From NCBI GenBank assembly GCA_032173965.1, contig CM063290.1:1116001-1180000 (forward strand): a DNA stretch of 64,000 nt, written 5' to 3'. A program made the position numbers and the translations under genes. Within the stretch, counting starts at the first letter, position 1; every line of letters begins with the position of its first letter. The notes beneath the pieces are model-generated. The model worked only from the letters and a program-made list of their open reading frames with translations. It did not search any database and was not told where the DNA came from. Shown piece after piece: positions 44,641 to 64,000 of the stretch. The stretch is from Sitta carolinensis. Lineage: Eukaryota; Chordata; Aves; Passeriformes; Sittidae.

Positions 44641-45997
44641 GACACCCATGTCCTGGCCAAACCAACCCCAGCACAAACTGTGTTGAGAGCTCCAGGTCAT
44701 TTCAGTGAAGCAGTCAAATGAATCAAGGCTGATTTTGCTTCTTTCTTCGCCTAATTAGACAACAGGGAGATTTATGGAATAATCGAGCCAACTCAATGGA
44801 GCTGTAATTTGACATCCAATTAATCAATGTCCTGCTCCTTCACAGGTGCAATATCAACCCTTCCTAACTGCTGCAGGCATGTCTCTATTGTTTCTGTGGA
44901 AAAAAACCCAAACAATCAAACCCCATTTCTTGTTTCCTCCTGCCACTGGAGCCCAAGGAGCAGCAGGAATTCTGTCCTTGCCCCCAAACAGCAGAAATAA
45001 CATTTCTGGGTGGTCATGTCCCCCAGGTCCCACTGAGGGATGGCCTCACAGCTGGCTCCTGATGCTGCTAAAAATTCAGGAAGCAGCTTTTCTCCCCAAA
45101 ATGCTCCTGGCTGCCAAGCAGGTGCTGGAGGTCTGTCAGTGGGGAGGGAAGGGGCTGTGTTCCTGCAGCTGGCCAAGCCTGGGGAGTGCAGGAAGCTCTA
45201 GAAGTACCACCAGCACTCACAGAGATCCAAGGAAAATCCTGGCCCTATTAGAGTTAATGGGAGTTTTGCATTTGACCTCAGCAAGGTCAAGGATTTTACC
45301 CAAGGAACATTAGTCAGCAGCATGGGGATGAATTAGAGCACTTGTCAACAAGGAGCAGGCAAGCTTTGTCCCACGGGTGGCTGAGTTTGGAACTGGAATG
45401 GCTGGAAAAATAATATCCAGCTTATTCCATTTATCCCCACGTGAGGCCTGTGTGCAGCACCTCAGCTTTTCTCCCCTGCTCTGTTCCAATCCTGCTAGAG
45501 GGAAGGCTTCCTTTGGGGAGGGGAGGAATTGTGGGGTGCAATCTCCTTGGAAAGCTCCCCGGGGCTGGGCTCAGCTCTCAGAGCACGCCTGGCCAGGCAG
45601 TGCTGGTGTTCCTTTTCTGGGGAATCCCAGCCAGCCCTGGGGCTGGCAGGGATTGCCCACAGCTGGGGTGACAGAGCAGGTGACAGAGCCCAGGTGGGAG
45701 CCAGCCCCTCCCTGCCAGAGCCCTGGGAGCCCTCCCAGCACAGCCCAGTTGTTCCTGGGTGTTCCTGAGGCCACACGCTGGCCCCAGCTTGGATCCCTGA
45801 AGGGATGGGGCACTGCAGTCACAGGGACATCAGCTCCTTCAGGAAACGTGGATTATGGTCCTCGCAGGATCCCCTTCATGGAAGTGGGAGCCAAGATTTG
45901 GAAGGATTTGTTCCCTAGAGAAGCAGAGCTGACCTGTGAGACTGGGAGGGTTTGGGAATTGCTCACATTCAGGAGTGATCAGGGCTGGATTTGGGGC
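44641..45997. other. Intergenic, no gene seen
   Basis: Unique GC-rich sequence. A long open frame here (45377-46417) is discounted because it crosses both an interspersed inverted repeat and a tandem array. Confidence 0.5.
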
Positions 45998-46082
45998 TGG
46001 CTTAGGTTAAACCCTAGAGCTGGCTCTGTGCCCCCAGTTTGGGGAAGGCACTGGGGGTGCTGGTTTGGACTGGGAGCTCTCC
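45998..46082 (-). repeat. Right arm of 84-bp inverted repeat
   Basis: 'ggcttaggttaaaccctaga' to 'ggtttggactgggagctctc', the inverse complement of 44139-44222. Confidence 0.88.
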
Positions 46083-46244
46083 TGCTCTCCGGAGCTGTGG
46101 GCTCTGGGGAGCTCTCTGCACCCAGCCCTTCTCCCAGGATGAGCCTCAGCGAGCTCCCAGTGCTGCCACTGCTCAGGACCAGCAGGGTTCCTGTGAGGAT
46201 GAGCAAACTCTGCACAGTCAGAGCCACCGACGTGTCCCCAGGGG

Positions 46245-46478
46245 AGACTGAAATCCAAATGCTTTGGGTATCTAAACCCCAAGGGGTTCAGATATTTAAA
46301 TGCAAAACCTTTTGGGTATTTAAATCCAAATGTTTCGGGTATCTAAATCCCAAGGGGTTCAGATATTTAAATGCAAAACCTTTTGGGTATTTAAATCCAA
46401 ATGTTTTGGGTATCTAAATCCCAAGTGGTTCAGATATTTAAATCCAAAACCTTTTGGGTATTTAAATCCAAACTCTTC
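46245..46478 (+). repeat. 71-bp AT-rich tandem repeat
   Basis: Three units of 'gggtatctaaatcccaaggg' + 'gttcagatatttaaatgcaa' + 'aaccttttgggtatttaaat', with a truncated fourth. Confidence 0.94.
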
Positions 46479-48059
46479 ATATACATATTGTTTGAAAATA
46501 ACCAACAAAAGCTATTTATACATTAGCTTGAGAAGTTCCCAGCTCTCATTCTGTGCTGGATTCATGATCTCTCTGTTTCTCCTTTTAGGAGGGTGACTGG
46601 GAGAAGCTGCCAGCTGAATTTCTGTTTTATTTTCCTCCAAGTTTTAATTGAAGTCAGGAGAAGTGTGGCTGGGCTCCCTGTTTTAGGGAATTCTTTCCTG
46701 GCACGGCCCCCAGGGTGTCCCTAACTCCAGAGCAGCACTGCATGTTGAAGGAATATGGAATTCTATGCAAGATGCAATCATTATTGATGACTTAATGAAT
46801 CAATGAATTAATGTAAATTATCATGTGCAGTATGGAACCAGAGCTGGGTCTGCCCCACACACCAGGGGCACTGGGGACATCAGTGACAGCACTCTGAGCT
46901 GGCAGGCTGAGGCTTGGCTCCAAGGGCAGGAAAATCAGAATATTTGACATGTGACAGTTGGTTTTGGTGGCCAACTCCTCACTGTTCTCACCAAACTCAT
47001 CCCCGGGGTGGGTGAACTCCAGGCTGTCATTCTGGAACTCCAGGAGTGATAAATTCCACGTTCTCACCTGTAAATTGTCTTCATTCCCCACAGACCCAGT
47101 GGTTTGTCCTGAGGGCAAGGTGAGGAGCATCCCTGCTCCAGTCCTGCAGCCACTGAGTGCAAGCTACAGGGAAAAAGCATTTTTTCCTCATTTTTCCACA
47201 TTTCCAGCAATATTTTTTTGCCAAAGATACATTTTGCAAGGTTGGAAAACTTGAAATTTTATTTCTACTCAGCCTTGAATGATCTCTGAGTTAATTTCTT
47301 CACTTGCAGAATTCTCATTCTTTTTTCTTTTTTTTTTTGTCCTCCTCTTTTCCTTTCAGTCTATTCTACAGCACTTCCTCCACTTTGGAATCATTTGAAA
47401 GTAACAAAGAAAATCAAACAAACTGGCAATTTTCCAGATTTGCAGAAATTTGTAAAAGCTACAGAATGGAGAATAGAATTTTTAAAAAAAAAAAAAAAGA
47501 AAATTTTAAAATTACATTCAGTTACAAAGTAATGCAAAAGCAGGAAAAAGAAAGAAAATCAAACCAGTTAAATATTTAAAATTATCTTCCAGTTGTACAA
47601 AACCTTTCAAAATTCCCAATTTAAACCTGAAAGCAGCAGCATGGACACATATGAACAATAAAAGGAAAAAGCCCACTGGAATTAAATACAGAAAATTCAC
47701 TTTCTCCATCGGGTTGGCTGAGGGAAGCAGGAGCTCCTGGCTCTGGAATGCTCTGGGCAGAGCCCTGGTGCCCCTCAGGCCCTGTGCCCACATTCCCAGA
47801 TTCCAGGACATCAGGGTGAGGAAAATCCCGGGATTTCCCCAGGGCCTGCATGGGCACTGTCCCCGGGCCAGGTGGCCCTGGGGGAGGTGGCCCTGGAGGT
47901 GGCCCTGGCTCAGCAGGCAGCTCTCCCTGCTCCCTGGGGCTGTCCCATGGGGCCAGGATGCCTCCTGGCTGTCCCTTGGTGCCACATGGGCTGATTGGTG
48001 GCCCCAATGCTGGGGTGACCTTGTGGCTGTCCCCACAGAAGCAATTTCGTGGCTGCAGG
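46479..48059. other. VEPH1 3' flank or distal 3'UTR
   Basis: Mostly unique sequence, AT-rich at 47160-47700, with AATAAA on the - strand at 47258-47263. Whether the VEPH1 3'UTR extends this far cannot be told. Confidence 0.4.
47258..47263 (-). terminator. VEPH1: Candidate VEPH1 poly(A) signal
   Basis: TTTATT on + gives AATAAA on the VEPH1 sense strand, 1.5 kb after the stop, within an AT-rich stretch. This is a hexamer match only. Confidence 0.3.
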
Positions 48060-48776
48060 GCTACAGGCAGGTGGTGGCCTCATAGCCATCCCTGGTGCCA
48101 CAGGCTCAGTTTGGTGGCCCCAAGGCTGGGGTGGCCTCATGGCTGTCCCCACAGGCACAGTTTGATGGCCCCAGGGGGGTGGCCTCATGGCTGTCCCCAT
48201 GGGCTCAGTTTGGTGGCCCCAGGGTACAGGCAGGTGGTGGCTTCTTGGCTGTCCCCATGGGCTCAGTGTGGTGGCCCCAGGTCAGGGTGGCCTCATGGCC
48301 ATCCCCTGGTGCCACAGGCTCAGTGGTGGCCCCAGGGCTACAGGCAGGTGGTGGCCTCTTGGCTGTCCCCATGGGCTCAGTGTGGTGGCCCCAGGGCTAC
48401 AGGCAGGTGGTGGCCTCATGGCCATCCCCTGGTGCCACAGGCTCAGTTTGGTGGCCCCAGGGCCAGGGTGGCCTCTTGGCTGTCCCCATGGGCTCAGTTG
48501 GTGGCCCCAGGGCTACAGGCAGGTGGTGCCCTGTAGCTGTCCCCATGGGCTCAGTGTGGTGGCCCAGGCTACAGGGAGGTGGGCCTGTACTGTCCCCATG
48601 GGCTCAGTGTGGTGGCCCCAGGGCTACAGGCAGGTGGTGGCCTCTTTGGCTGTCCCCATGGGCTCAGTGTGGTGGCCCCAGGGCTACAGGCAGGTGGTGG
48701 CCTCATGGCTGTCCCCATGGGCTCAGTGTGGTGGCCCTGTAGCTGTCCCCATGGGCTCAGTGTGGTGGCCCCAGGG

Positions 48777-48779
<3 letters not shown>
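48050..48779 (-). repeat. ~58-bp minisatellite containing VEPH1 stop codon copies
   Basis: The sense unit is 'gaggccaccacctgcctgta' + 'gccctggggccaccacactg' + 'agcccatggggacagccat'. Its first part encodes the VEPH1 end (EATTCL-stop). About eight copies of the stop-containing piece occur, plus copies lacking it. Confidence 0.92.
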
Positions 48780-58108
<9,329 letters not shown>

Positions 58109-58534
58109 CTGCAAGGAAATACATGGAATATTCAATCAGCTGGGAGCCAGAGAGAAAGCTCAGTGCCTGTGCTGGGGTGCCAGAGCCACGGGGGAAAGCA
58201 TTCCACTCAGGATCTGGAGTCAGCAGGGCACTGCTGTGTCTGCACCCCTAAAGAAGGAGAGAAATTCAGTCTGCAGTGCTTCAAACCTTGCCCAGTAACC
58301 CTTTACTGCCAGTGCAGGAGGGGCAGCACAGCCCAGCCAGGCTCCTCATGGTCTTTGTGCTTTCTCCTGCATTTGGGATCCCAAACCATCAGATCCATCA
58401 AAACTGTGACATTTAAAAGGTTTGCTGGGAACCCCCTGCCCTGGCAGGCCCCAGCCATGTCCCTGCTGAGGTGATGGTTCTAACTGGAAATGGAGCCCCT
58501 GAGATGAACAATCCTGCTTTTGCTAAATGTCATA

Positions 58535-58745
58535 GATCATGGAATGCTTTGGGTTGGAAAGAGCTTAAAGCCCCTCCAGTGCCACCCCTGCCATGGCAGG
58601 GACCCCTCCCACTGTCCCAAGGTGATCCAGGGTTGCAGGGGCAGCCCCAGCTGCTCTGGGCACCCTGCCCACCCTGCCAGGGAACAGTTCCTGCCCAATA
58701 GCCCACCCTCTGTCCATGTGAAGCCATTTCCTCAGCAGACCCAAC
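58535..58745 (-). mobile_element. CR1 LINE 3' fragment (antisense)
   Basis: Contains 'tttgggttggaaagagctta', 'ctgccatggcagggacccct' and 'ctctgtccatgtgaagccat'. Confidence 0.85.
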
Positions 58746-60164
58746 CAGCCAAAGGATGATAGAATGGTTTCCCATTCCCAGCCTTGCAGCCACCTGGCCT
58801 CTCTGCAGCATTTCTGGCAGATTCCAACATCCCACTCGGAGGTTTTCTGCATTTTCAGTGACAATCTGACCACTCACACTTCGTTCTGGCAATGCATTCT
58901 CCTGTCCCTCTGGTAAACTCATTCCTCACACGTCACACTTTTACATGAAATACTGGATTTGTTACATTTCCCTCCTCTGCATTCACATCTAGATTAGGTG
59001 GAAAATGTTAAAGCTGAGCATTTCAAGCCTGTCTGTTGCTGGACACACGGGCTGCCTCTGCTCTCAGCCTCTCCTTGTCAGGAGAGCTCCCCTTAGTCAC
59101 GTTTTCTCAAAAGTCACAACTCATTTTTCCAGTTAAGGGATTTCTTTGAGCATTTTATTCCTTCCCCCTTCTCCCCACGGTGACTCACCAGGGCAGCAAG
59201 AGCCTGAGTCACATCCCTGCGTGGCTGGCCCATGAGCAACACACCCCAGCAGGGAAAAATGAGAATAAATCCCCATTAAAATCCCCATAAAATCCACACA
59301 CTTGGATTACCGGCTATGAGTTTAATTACCCAAACCCACCGGCTCTTACCCAAACCTGTCAGTGCTCCTGTTCACTACAACTGAGGAGTTTGGGAGGTTA
59401 ATTAACCAAAGGGGTTAATTAGGGCCATCCTGAATCCTGGGGCACAGGAAAGCAGCAGTGACATTTCCAAGGAGGCTGTTGGCAAATGCTCTTCCAAACT
59501 GCAGACCCCTCCCAGATGCTAAAAAGCCTTCACTGATGTGCTCAGGCAGAAACCGAGGCTTGGCCTCGGGCCATGTGTGTGAAAAGCTGACGTGTCAAGA
59601 TGGGAAATGACTCCTAGCTAAAGCAGACCCTAAACCACGATGAAGGAAGGCAGTTTGTCCTTCCTCTGCCCTGGAAGCCAGCCAGTCCTCTTCCAGTCGC
59701 ACGCGCTTGGACTGGCAAACACCTGGGAGCAGCAGGGCAGAGCTGCAGCCCCTGCTGAGCACCTGAGGAAAGGCCCAGGTTGTGCTGGAAGGGCTGGGAA
59801 GGGCTGTCCTGAGAGCTGCAGTCTGAAAAAACGGCAAAGGAGGCACGGGAGCTCCTGAGAAAGGAGCTTTGCTGGTGACACTGAGCAGCTCACAGTGCCC
59901 AAACCAAGGGCAGAACCAGAGCAGAGCCCCGGCTGGCTGAGCACAGAGCTCCAGAACACTGAAAGCTCCTGCCCAGGCAATCCCCCAGCCTCTGGAGGAG
60001 CTGAGCCCTGGCTCAGGGCTGCTCTGCTCTCTTTGAGGTGCTGAATTTGGGCTGATAAAGCAGCCCACGGTGCTACGTGCCTCCTTCAGCAGCTTGTGGT
60101 GAGCTAGCAGGTTCCGCCAGTCACAGGAGTATCAGGTACAGCGAATGTGTCAGCAGGACTGGGG

Positions 60165-60405
60165 AGTCATGGGGTGGGCTGGGTTGGAAGGGACCTTAAA
60201 CATCATCTCATGCCACCCCTGCCATGGCAGGGACACCTTCCACTGTCCCAGGAGCTCCAGGCCCTGTCCAGGTAATGCCAGAGATCCAGGGGCAGCCCCA
60301 GCTGCTCTGGGAATTCCATCCCAGCCCCTCCTCACCCTCCCAGCCAGGAATTTCTTCCCGATATCCCAGCCAGCCCTGCCCTCTGGCAGTTTAAGACCAT
60401 TTTCT
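60165..60405 (-). mobile_element. CR1 LINE 3' fragment (antisense)
   Basis: Contains 'gggttggaagggaccttaaa', 'catggcagggacaccttcca' and 'ccagccctgccctctggcag', a nearly complete CR1 tail. Confidence 0.88.
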
Positions 60406-61313
60406 CCTCCTGTTCACAGTTCTCCTCCTTCCTCAGCTCAGCGTGCCTTGGCAGGAGAGTCACAGCACCACAAGAAAAGGATTTTCACACATGAGAACAA
60501 GTGAAGAGCACCACGAGACACAAACCCACCCCACAGAGTCACCAAATGCCCCAGAAGACTGAACAAGACCCCAAGGAAAGGTTCCTCCAGACAAGGAACA
60601 TTTCCCAGCCCAGCTCTTGGCGAGTCTCTGCCTTCCAGCGGGGGGATAAGCAACAACTCGTTTGTCCTGCAGGAAACGAGGGAATATATGTTGCAATTTT
60701 AAAGTTCACAACCCAGTGGTTGTGCCTGGGGAAAAGGAACAAAACATAACCAGAAGAATGTCAGTAGAGCTGTTAATTGTTACCTATTCCAGCTTCACAG
60801 GCTGGCCTGAACCAGGAGGGTACGGAGTCACTGGCTCTGGGAACAATTAATGTGTTATTTGATTTACATTGGTAATCCTTTACTGCTAAATGAAATCTGT
60901 TAATAGGAACAAAAGTATGCTCATAAAATTCCTAAATAGAATCAAACCCACACAGAAACATGGAACCAATAAGAAATGGATGCAACTTTTTAATTTTTGG
61001 GTTTAAGCTTTTTCAGCTTCCTCAGTTTCCTTCACCTGACCTCTTCAGTTTGGGTTACAAAAAGTACGCAAACAATAAATACATTTATAGGAGGAGAGGG
61101 CAATTTTTTTAAAGCAAGCAGCTTGAAGAAATGCTGCTTTATATTGTTTTGAACTTTGAGTGCAGGGCATAACTGTGGGCCAAGGTTTCCCCTGCAGTGA
61201 GTGACACCAGCCCTACAGAGAAGGCAGGGCTGTGACAGGGTGGACACCAAGGAGGCACTCAGCACAGACCCCACACCCTGGGGCAAATCCAGGAGCTCAG
61301 GAGTCATAAAATC

Positions 61314-61415
61314 ATCACAGAATCACAGACTGGCTTGGAAGGGCCTGAAAGCTGATCCTGTTCCACCCCCACTTCTTTCCCTTAAACCAGGCTGCTCCAA
61401 GCCCCATCCAAGCTG
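61314..61415 (-). mobile_element. CR1 fragment (antisense)
   Basis: Contains 'cacagaatcacagactggct', 'tggaagggcctgaaagctga' and 'aggctgctccaagccccatc'. Confidence 0.78.
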
Positions 61416-61610
61416 ATGCCACCACCCACAGGAGCATCCCGGGTGCCAGGTAAAGCCCACCTGGAGAGCAGCCTGCCCCCAGGGCAGGTGAGAAGCTCCC
61501 ACCCAGGACGTGTCACACGTGAGTGAGGGCAGCCAGGGAAGGGCTGGCTGCATCCTTGAATTTCTCCACGGTCTGACAAGGTGGGTCAGCAGCAGCACTA
61601 CGGCCACCAT

Positions 61611-62010
61611 GGGTGGTGACAACCCCTTCCCACTGCCTCCCTCACCTTGGGGATGTGTCCTGAGTGGTGGCACCCCCTTCCCACTGCCTCCCTCACCTTT
61701 GGGATGTGTCCTGGGTGATGGCACCCCTTCCCACTGCCTCCCTCACCTTTGGGATGTGTCCTGGGTGGTGGCACCCCCCTCCCACTGCCTCCCTCACCTT
61801 TGGGATGTGTCCTGGGTGGTGGCACCCCCCTCCCACTGCCTCCCTCACCTTGGGGATGTGTCCTGGGTGGTGGCACCCCCTCCCACTGCCTCCCTCACCT
61901 TGGGATGTGTCCTGGGTGGTGGCACCCCCCTCCCACTGCCTCCCTCACCTTGGGGATGTGTCCTGGGTGGTGGCACCCCCCTCCCACTGCCTCCCTCACC
62001 TTGGGGATGT
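61611..62010 (-). repeat. ~57-bp minisatellite with donor-like motif
   Basis: About seven units on the + strand read 'ggcacccccctcccactgcc' + 'tccctcacctttgggatgtg' + 'tcctgggtggt'. On the VEPH1 sense strand each unit contains AAGGTGAGG, a good 5' splice-site match. Confidence 0.94.
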
Positions 62011-62834
62011 GTTTGGGATGCCAGCTCCTGTTTGCTGTGGCCCAGCAGAGCAGCTCTGCTCCCTGGGAATGCTCAGAGCCTCCCCAGCTCTGCCATCCCA
62101 CTGCAGCACCCGAGCCCCATCTGTTCCCAATCAGGGGCTGGCTGATGGAATGCTGGAATTTATCAGGCCAGAGCAGGGGTGAGCACTGCAGGGGAGCAAT
62201 GAGCTTTTCCCTCCCCGCCGTCATCTGGTCCCCATTACCCCTCAGAACCACATAAAACATCCTAACAGCCACACTGGGGGCCAGCACGCTGCAACCTGCT
62301 CCCCCTGCTCTGGCAGCAATCCCACGGAATGCCTGCTGGATGGGTTTCCTCCTGCATGGCACCGAGGAGCCAGGAGCCACTGCTGGGAAATGGCTCCAAT
62401 GGGCTTTGTTGGATGTCACCGATTGAGCGAGGGGGAAATGATTCCAGGGCTCTGTCCTTCCAAAAGGAGGCTGGAGAGGGCAAATCCCTCAGCATCCTCG
62501 ACACACAGGTATTGTAAAATGCTTTCTTCCCAGCAGCTCACTCCACATTCAAAGCTCTGGGCATTAATGGTGGCTTTCTTATCCAAATCACCTGAAAATG
62601 GAGCAGAGCTACAGCACAAACCAAGGGCCTGTCCCTGTTGTAACCACACCCAGCAGCTGTGCAGGCTCCTGGCTGGGATCACCTGCACCCAGCCACTCCC
62701 AAAGGCTGGGCACCCATGGCCATGGGGCTGGGGCACTGCCCTGGCACGTGTGGGGAACCAGGAGAGCAAACCAGAAACCCTGCAGCAGGCAGGGCCAGGG
62801 TGGGGGCAGCAGAGCATGGGGCTGGGCCAGGGAT

Positions 62835-63250
62835 GCCTTGCGTTTCAGTTTTTATATTTTTCACATTCTGGTTTAGTGTGCAGTTCTGGGTTTCATATTC
62901 AGTGTTGGTGAGCTCTCTTCACAGAGCAGGGAGACAAAACAATTCCTTCTCCAGCTTGGGACCAAGGACAACTTCCACCCCAAGAACAAAACCCACAGTG
63001 AAGTGAGAATTAAAAACCAGGATGGAGCTTCATAACCTGGAGCTGTAATTGCACAATGAACTCCAGTGTGCAAAGGACCAGAACCTATCAAAGTGTGAGC
63101 CCTCGTGCCTTGGAGCCCATTTTGGGTTCCCTCTGGGTGTGGGCACTGCCCAGGTGTGCCCAGAGAGGCCTTTTAATAAATCCCTGCTTTATCCTTTTGC
63201 TCTTCAGTCTCTGTTCCAGGTCAGCCCCCAGAAGGCATCACCAGGAGAAA
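62835..63250 (+). mobile_element. LTR fragment, same family as 37430-38125
   Basis: Matches the inverse complement of 37.65-38.12 kb block by block: 'agtttttatatttttcacat', 'cttgggaccaaggacaactt', 'tgtaattgcacaatgaactc' and 'ggccttttaataaatccctg'. The AATAAA inside the last block is the LTR's own poly(A) signal. No internal genes are present. Confidence 0.75.
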
Positions 63251-63324
63251 CTGAGTGCCCTCAATCCCAGCTGGGTGGTGTGGCTGTCCCCAAACCAGCA
63301 CTGGCAGGTCCAGACCCCAAAAAC

Positions 63325-63390
63325 CACAGAATCACCGCAGAACCTGCAAGGGTTTGGGTTGGAAGGGGCTGGGCTGCTGCCCTCAGTAAC
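63325..63390 (-). mobile_element. Short CR1 fragment (antisense)
   Basis: 'accacagaatcaccgcagaa' followed by 'gggtttgggttggaaggggc'. Confidence 0.6.
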
Positions 63391-64000
63391 ATCCTGGAGG
63401 TTCCAGGAGAATACAGATCCCAACCCATCCCAAAAGATATGGGCTGAGGAAAACTGAAGAGCATGACAAATATCATGGCTTGTTGTTTTTCTCTTCTTTT
63501 GAGGAAAAGATCCCCAGGGTTAAGAGGCTTTAAGTGATGAACATGACATTAAAAAATGCCTCAAGCTGCTTCAGGTATGTCAGAGATGTGGGCCGGGGCA
63601 CAAGGCTTCAAACCAAGCAGGAACTGAACCAATAAATGGATTTTTGTGGGTTTGGGTTGTTTCTTTCTGCCCTAGCTCAAATCCCCTCTCTGACTGCAGT
63701 GCTATTCCAAACAAATTCCCTTCTGCACACGAGGCTGGAGTTGCAGCTTGTCTGCTCTGTGAGACACCCCCAGCTTAGCTCGGGTCTTTAGGATAAACCC
63801 TCCTGGCCAAGAGCCCAGTGCTAGCACTGCTCCTGCTGCAGGATCATCACCCAATCCACAGCTCTCCCCTGCCCCAGGCACAGCCAGCCAAATCCAGAAA
63901 ATGTTAAACAACAGCCCTGACATGGCAATTTTTCAAGGTCTGTATGAGGCATCTTCAAACTGTCACAGACAAGTTCATGGATCCACCCTGACACTTCCCA

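Larger units (their letters stand above)
58109..64000 (-). other. VEPH1 intron running off the window
   Basis: No further VEPH1 exon is recognised, and no pentraxin-like exon is seen (PTX3 lies inside a VEPH1 intron in mammals). Contents are CR1 fragments, one minisatellite and an LTR piece. Confidence 0.6.

Noticed and set aside
45377..46417. 346-codon open frame on the + strand
   Set aside because: It crosses the 84-bp inverted repeat and ends inside the 71-bp tandem repeat. It has no domain or conserved composition and no splice or promoter context, so it is chance openness in GC-rich DNA.
61510..62255. Three 168-211-codon frames on the + strand
   Set aside because: They are read through the 57-bp minisatellite in a VEPH1 intron, with no conserved residues.
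58109..64000. PTX3 expected from mammalian synteny inside VEPH1
   Set aside because: No pentraxin-like exon or motif is seen on either strand. If present it lies beyond the right edge.

Overview
This is vertebrate nuclear DNA, almost certainly from a bird and most likely a songbird. The evidence is short multi-exon genes with GT-AG introns, many truncated CR1 (chicken repeat 1) LINE tails, LTR fragments of a type I associate with passerines, abundant GC-rich minisatellites and CpG-island promoters. There are no operons, CRISPR arrays or other prokaryotic features. Most long open frames are minisatellite or intron artefacts.

Three protein-coding genes are supported by exons whose splice phases join exactly. 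(1) The 3' half of a coiled-coil gene, probably LEKR1, runs on the + strand (seven exons, 2746-13283). (2) A complete cyclin L1 gene, CCNL1, runs on the - strand (eleven coding exons, start codon at 32770, stop at 20658, 511 residues, with an SR-rich tail). (3) The 3' end of VEPH1 runs on the - strand (five exons, 58108-48777), encoding the C-terminal region with its PH domain; its 5' part lies beyond the right edge. The order and orientation LEKR1(+) / CCNL1(-) / VEPH1(-) match human 3q25, which supports the weaker LEKR1 call. LEKR1 and CCNL1 converge tail to tail across about 6.3 kb (LEKR1 stop to the CCNL1 poly(A) site).

Layout: 1-13.5 kb LEKR1 exons in introns full of minisatellites and CR1; 13.5-19.6 kb gene-free; 19.6-32.8 kb CCNL1, whose central introns contain no repeats I recognise; 32.8-34.2 kb the CCNL1 CpG-island promoter, a G-rich array and a second CpG island with no assigned gene; 34.2-47.2 kb gene-free, with an LTR, CR1 tails, minisatellites and two AT-rich unique stretches; 47.2-64 kb VEPH1.

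The most unusual feature is shared by all three genes: the last coding exon is in or against a tandem repeat. In CCNL1 and VEPH1 the last codons plus the stop codon are themselves part of the repeated unit, so the 3'UTR carries many copies of the protein-end/stop sequence. In LEKR1 the last exon holds an in-frame six-residue repeat and is preceded by an array of acceptor-like units. A second notable point is a strong candidate poison exon (73 nt with an in-frame stop) in CCNL1 intron 3.
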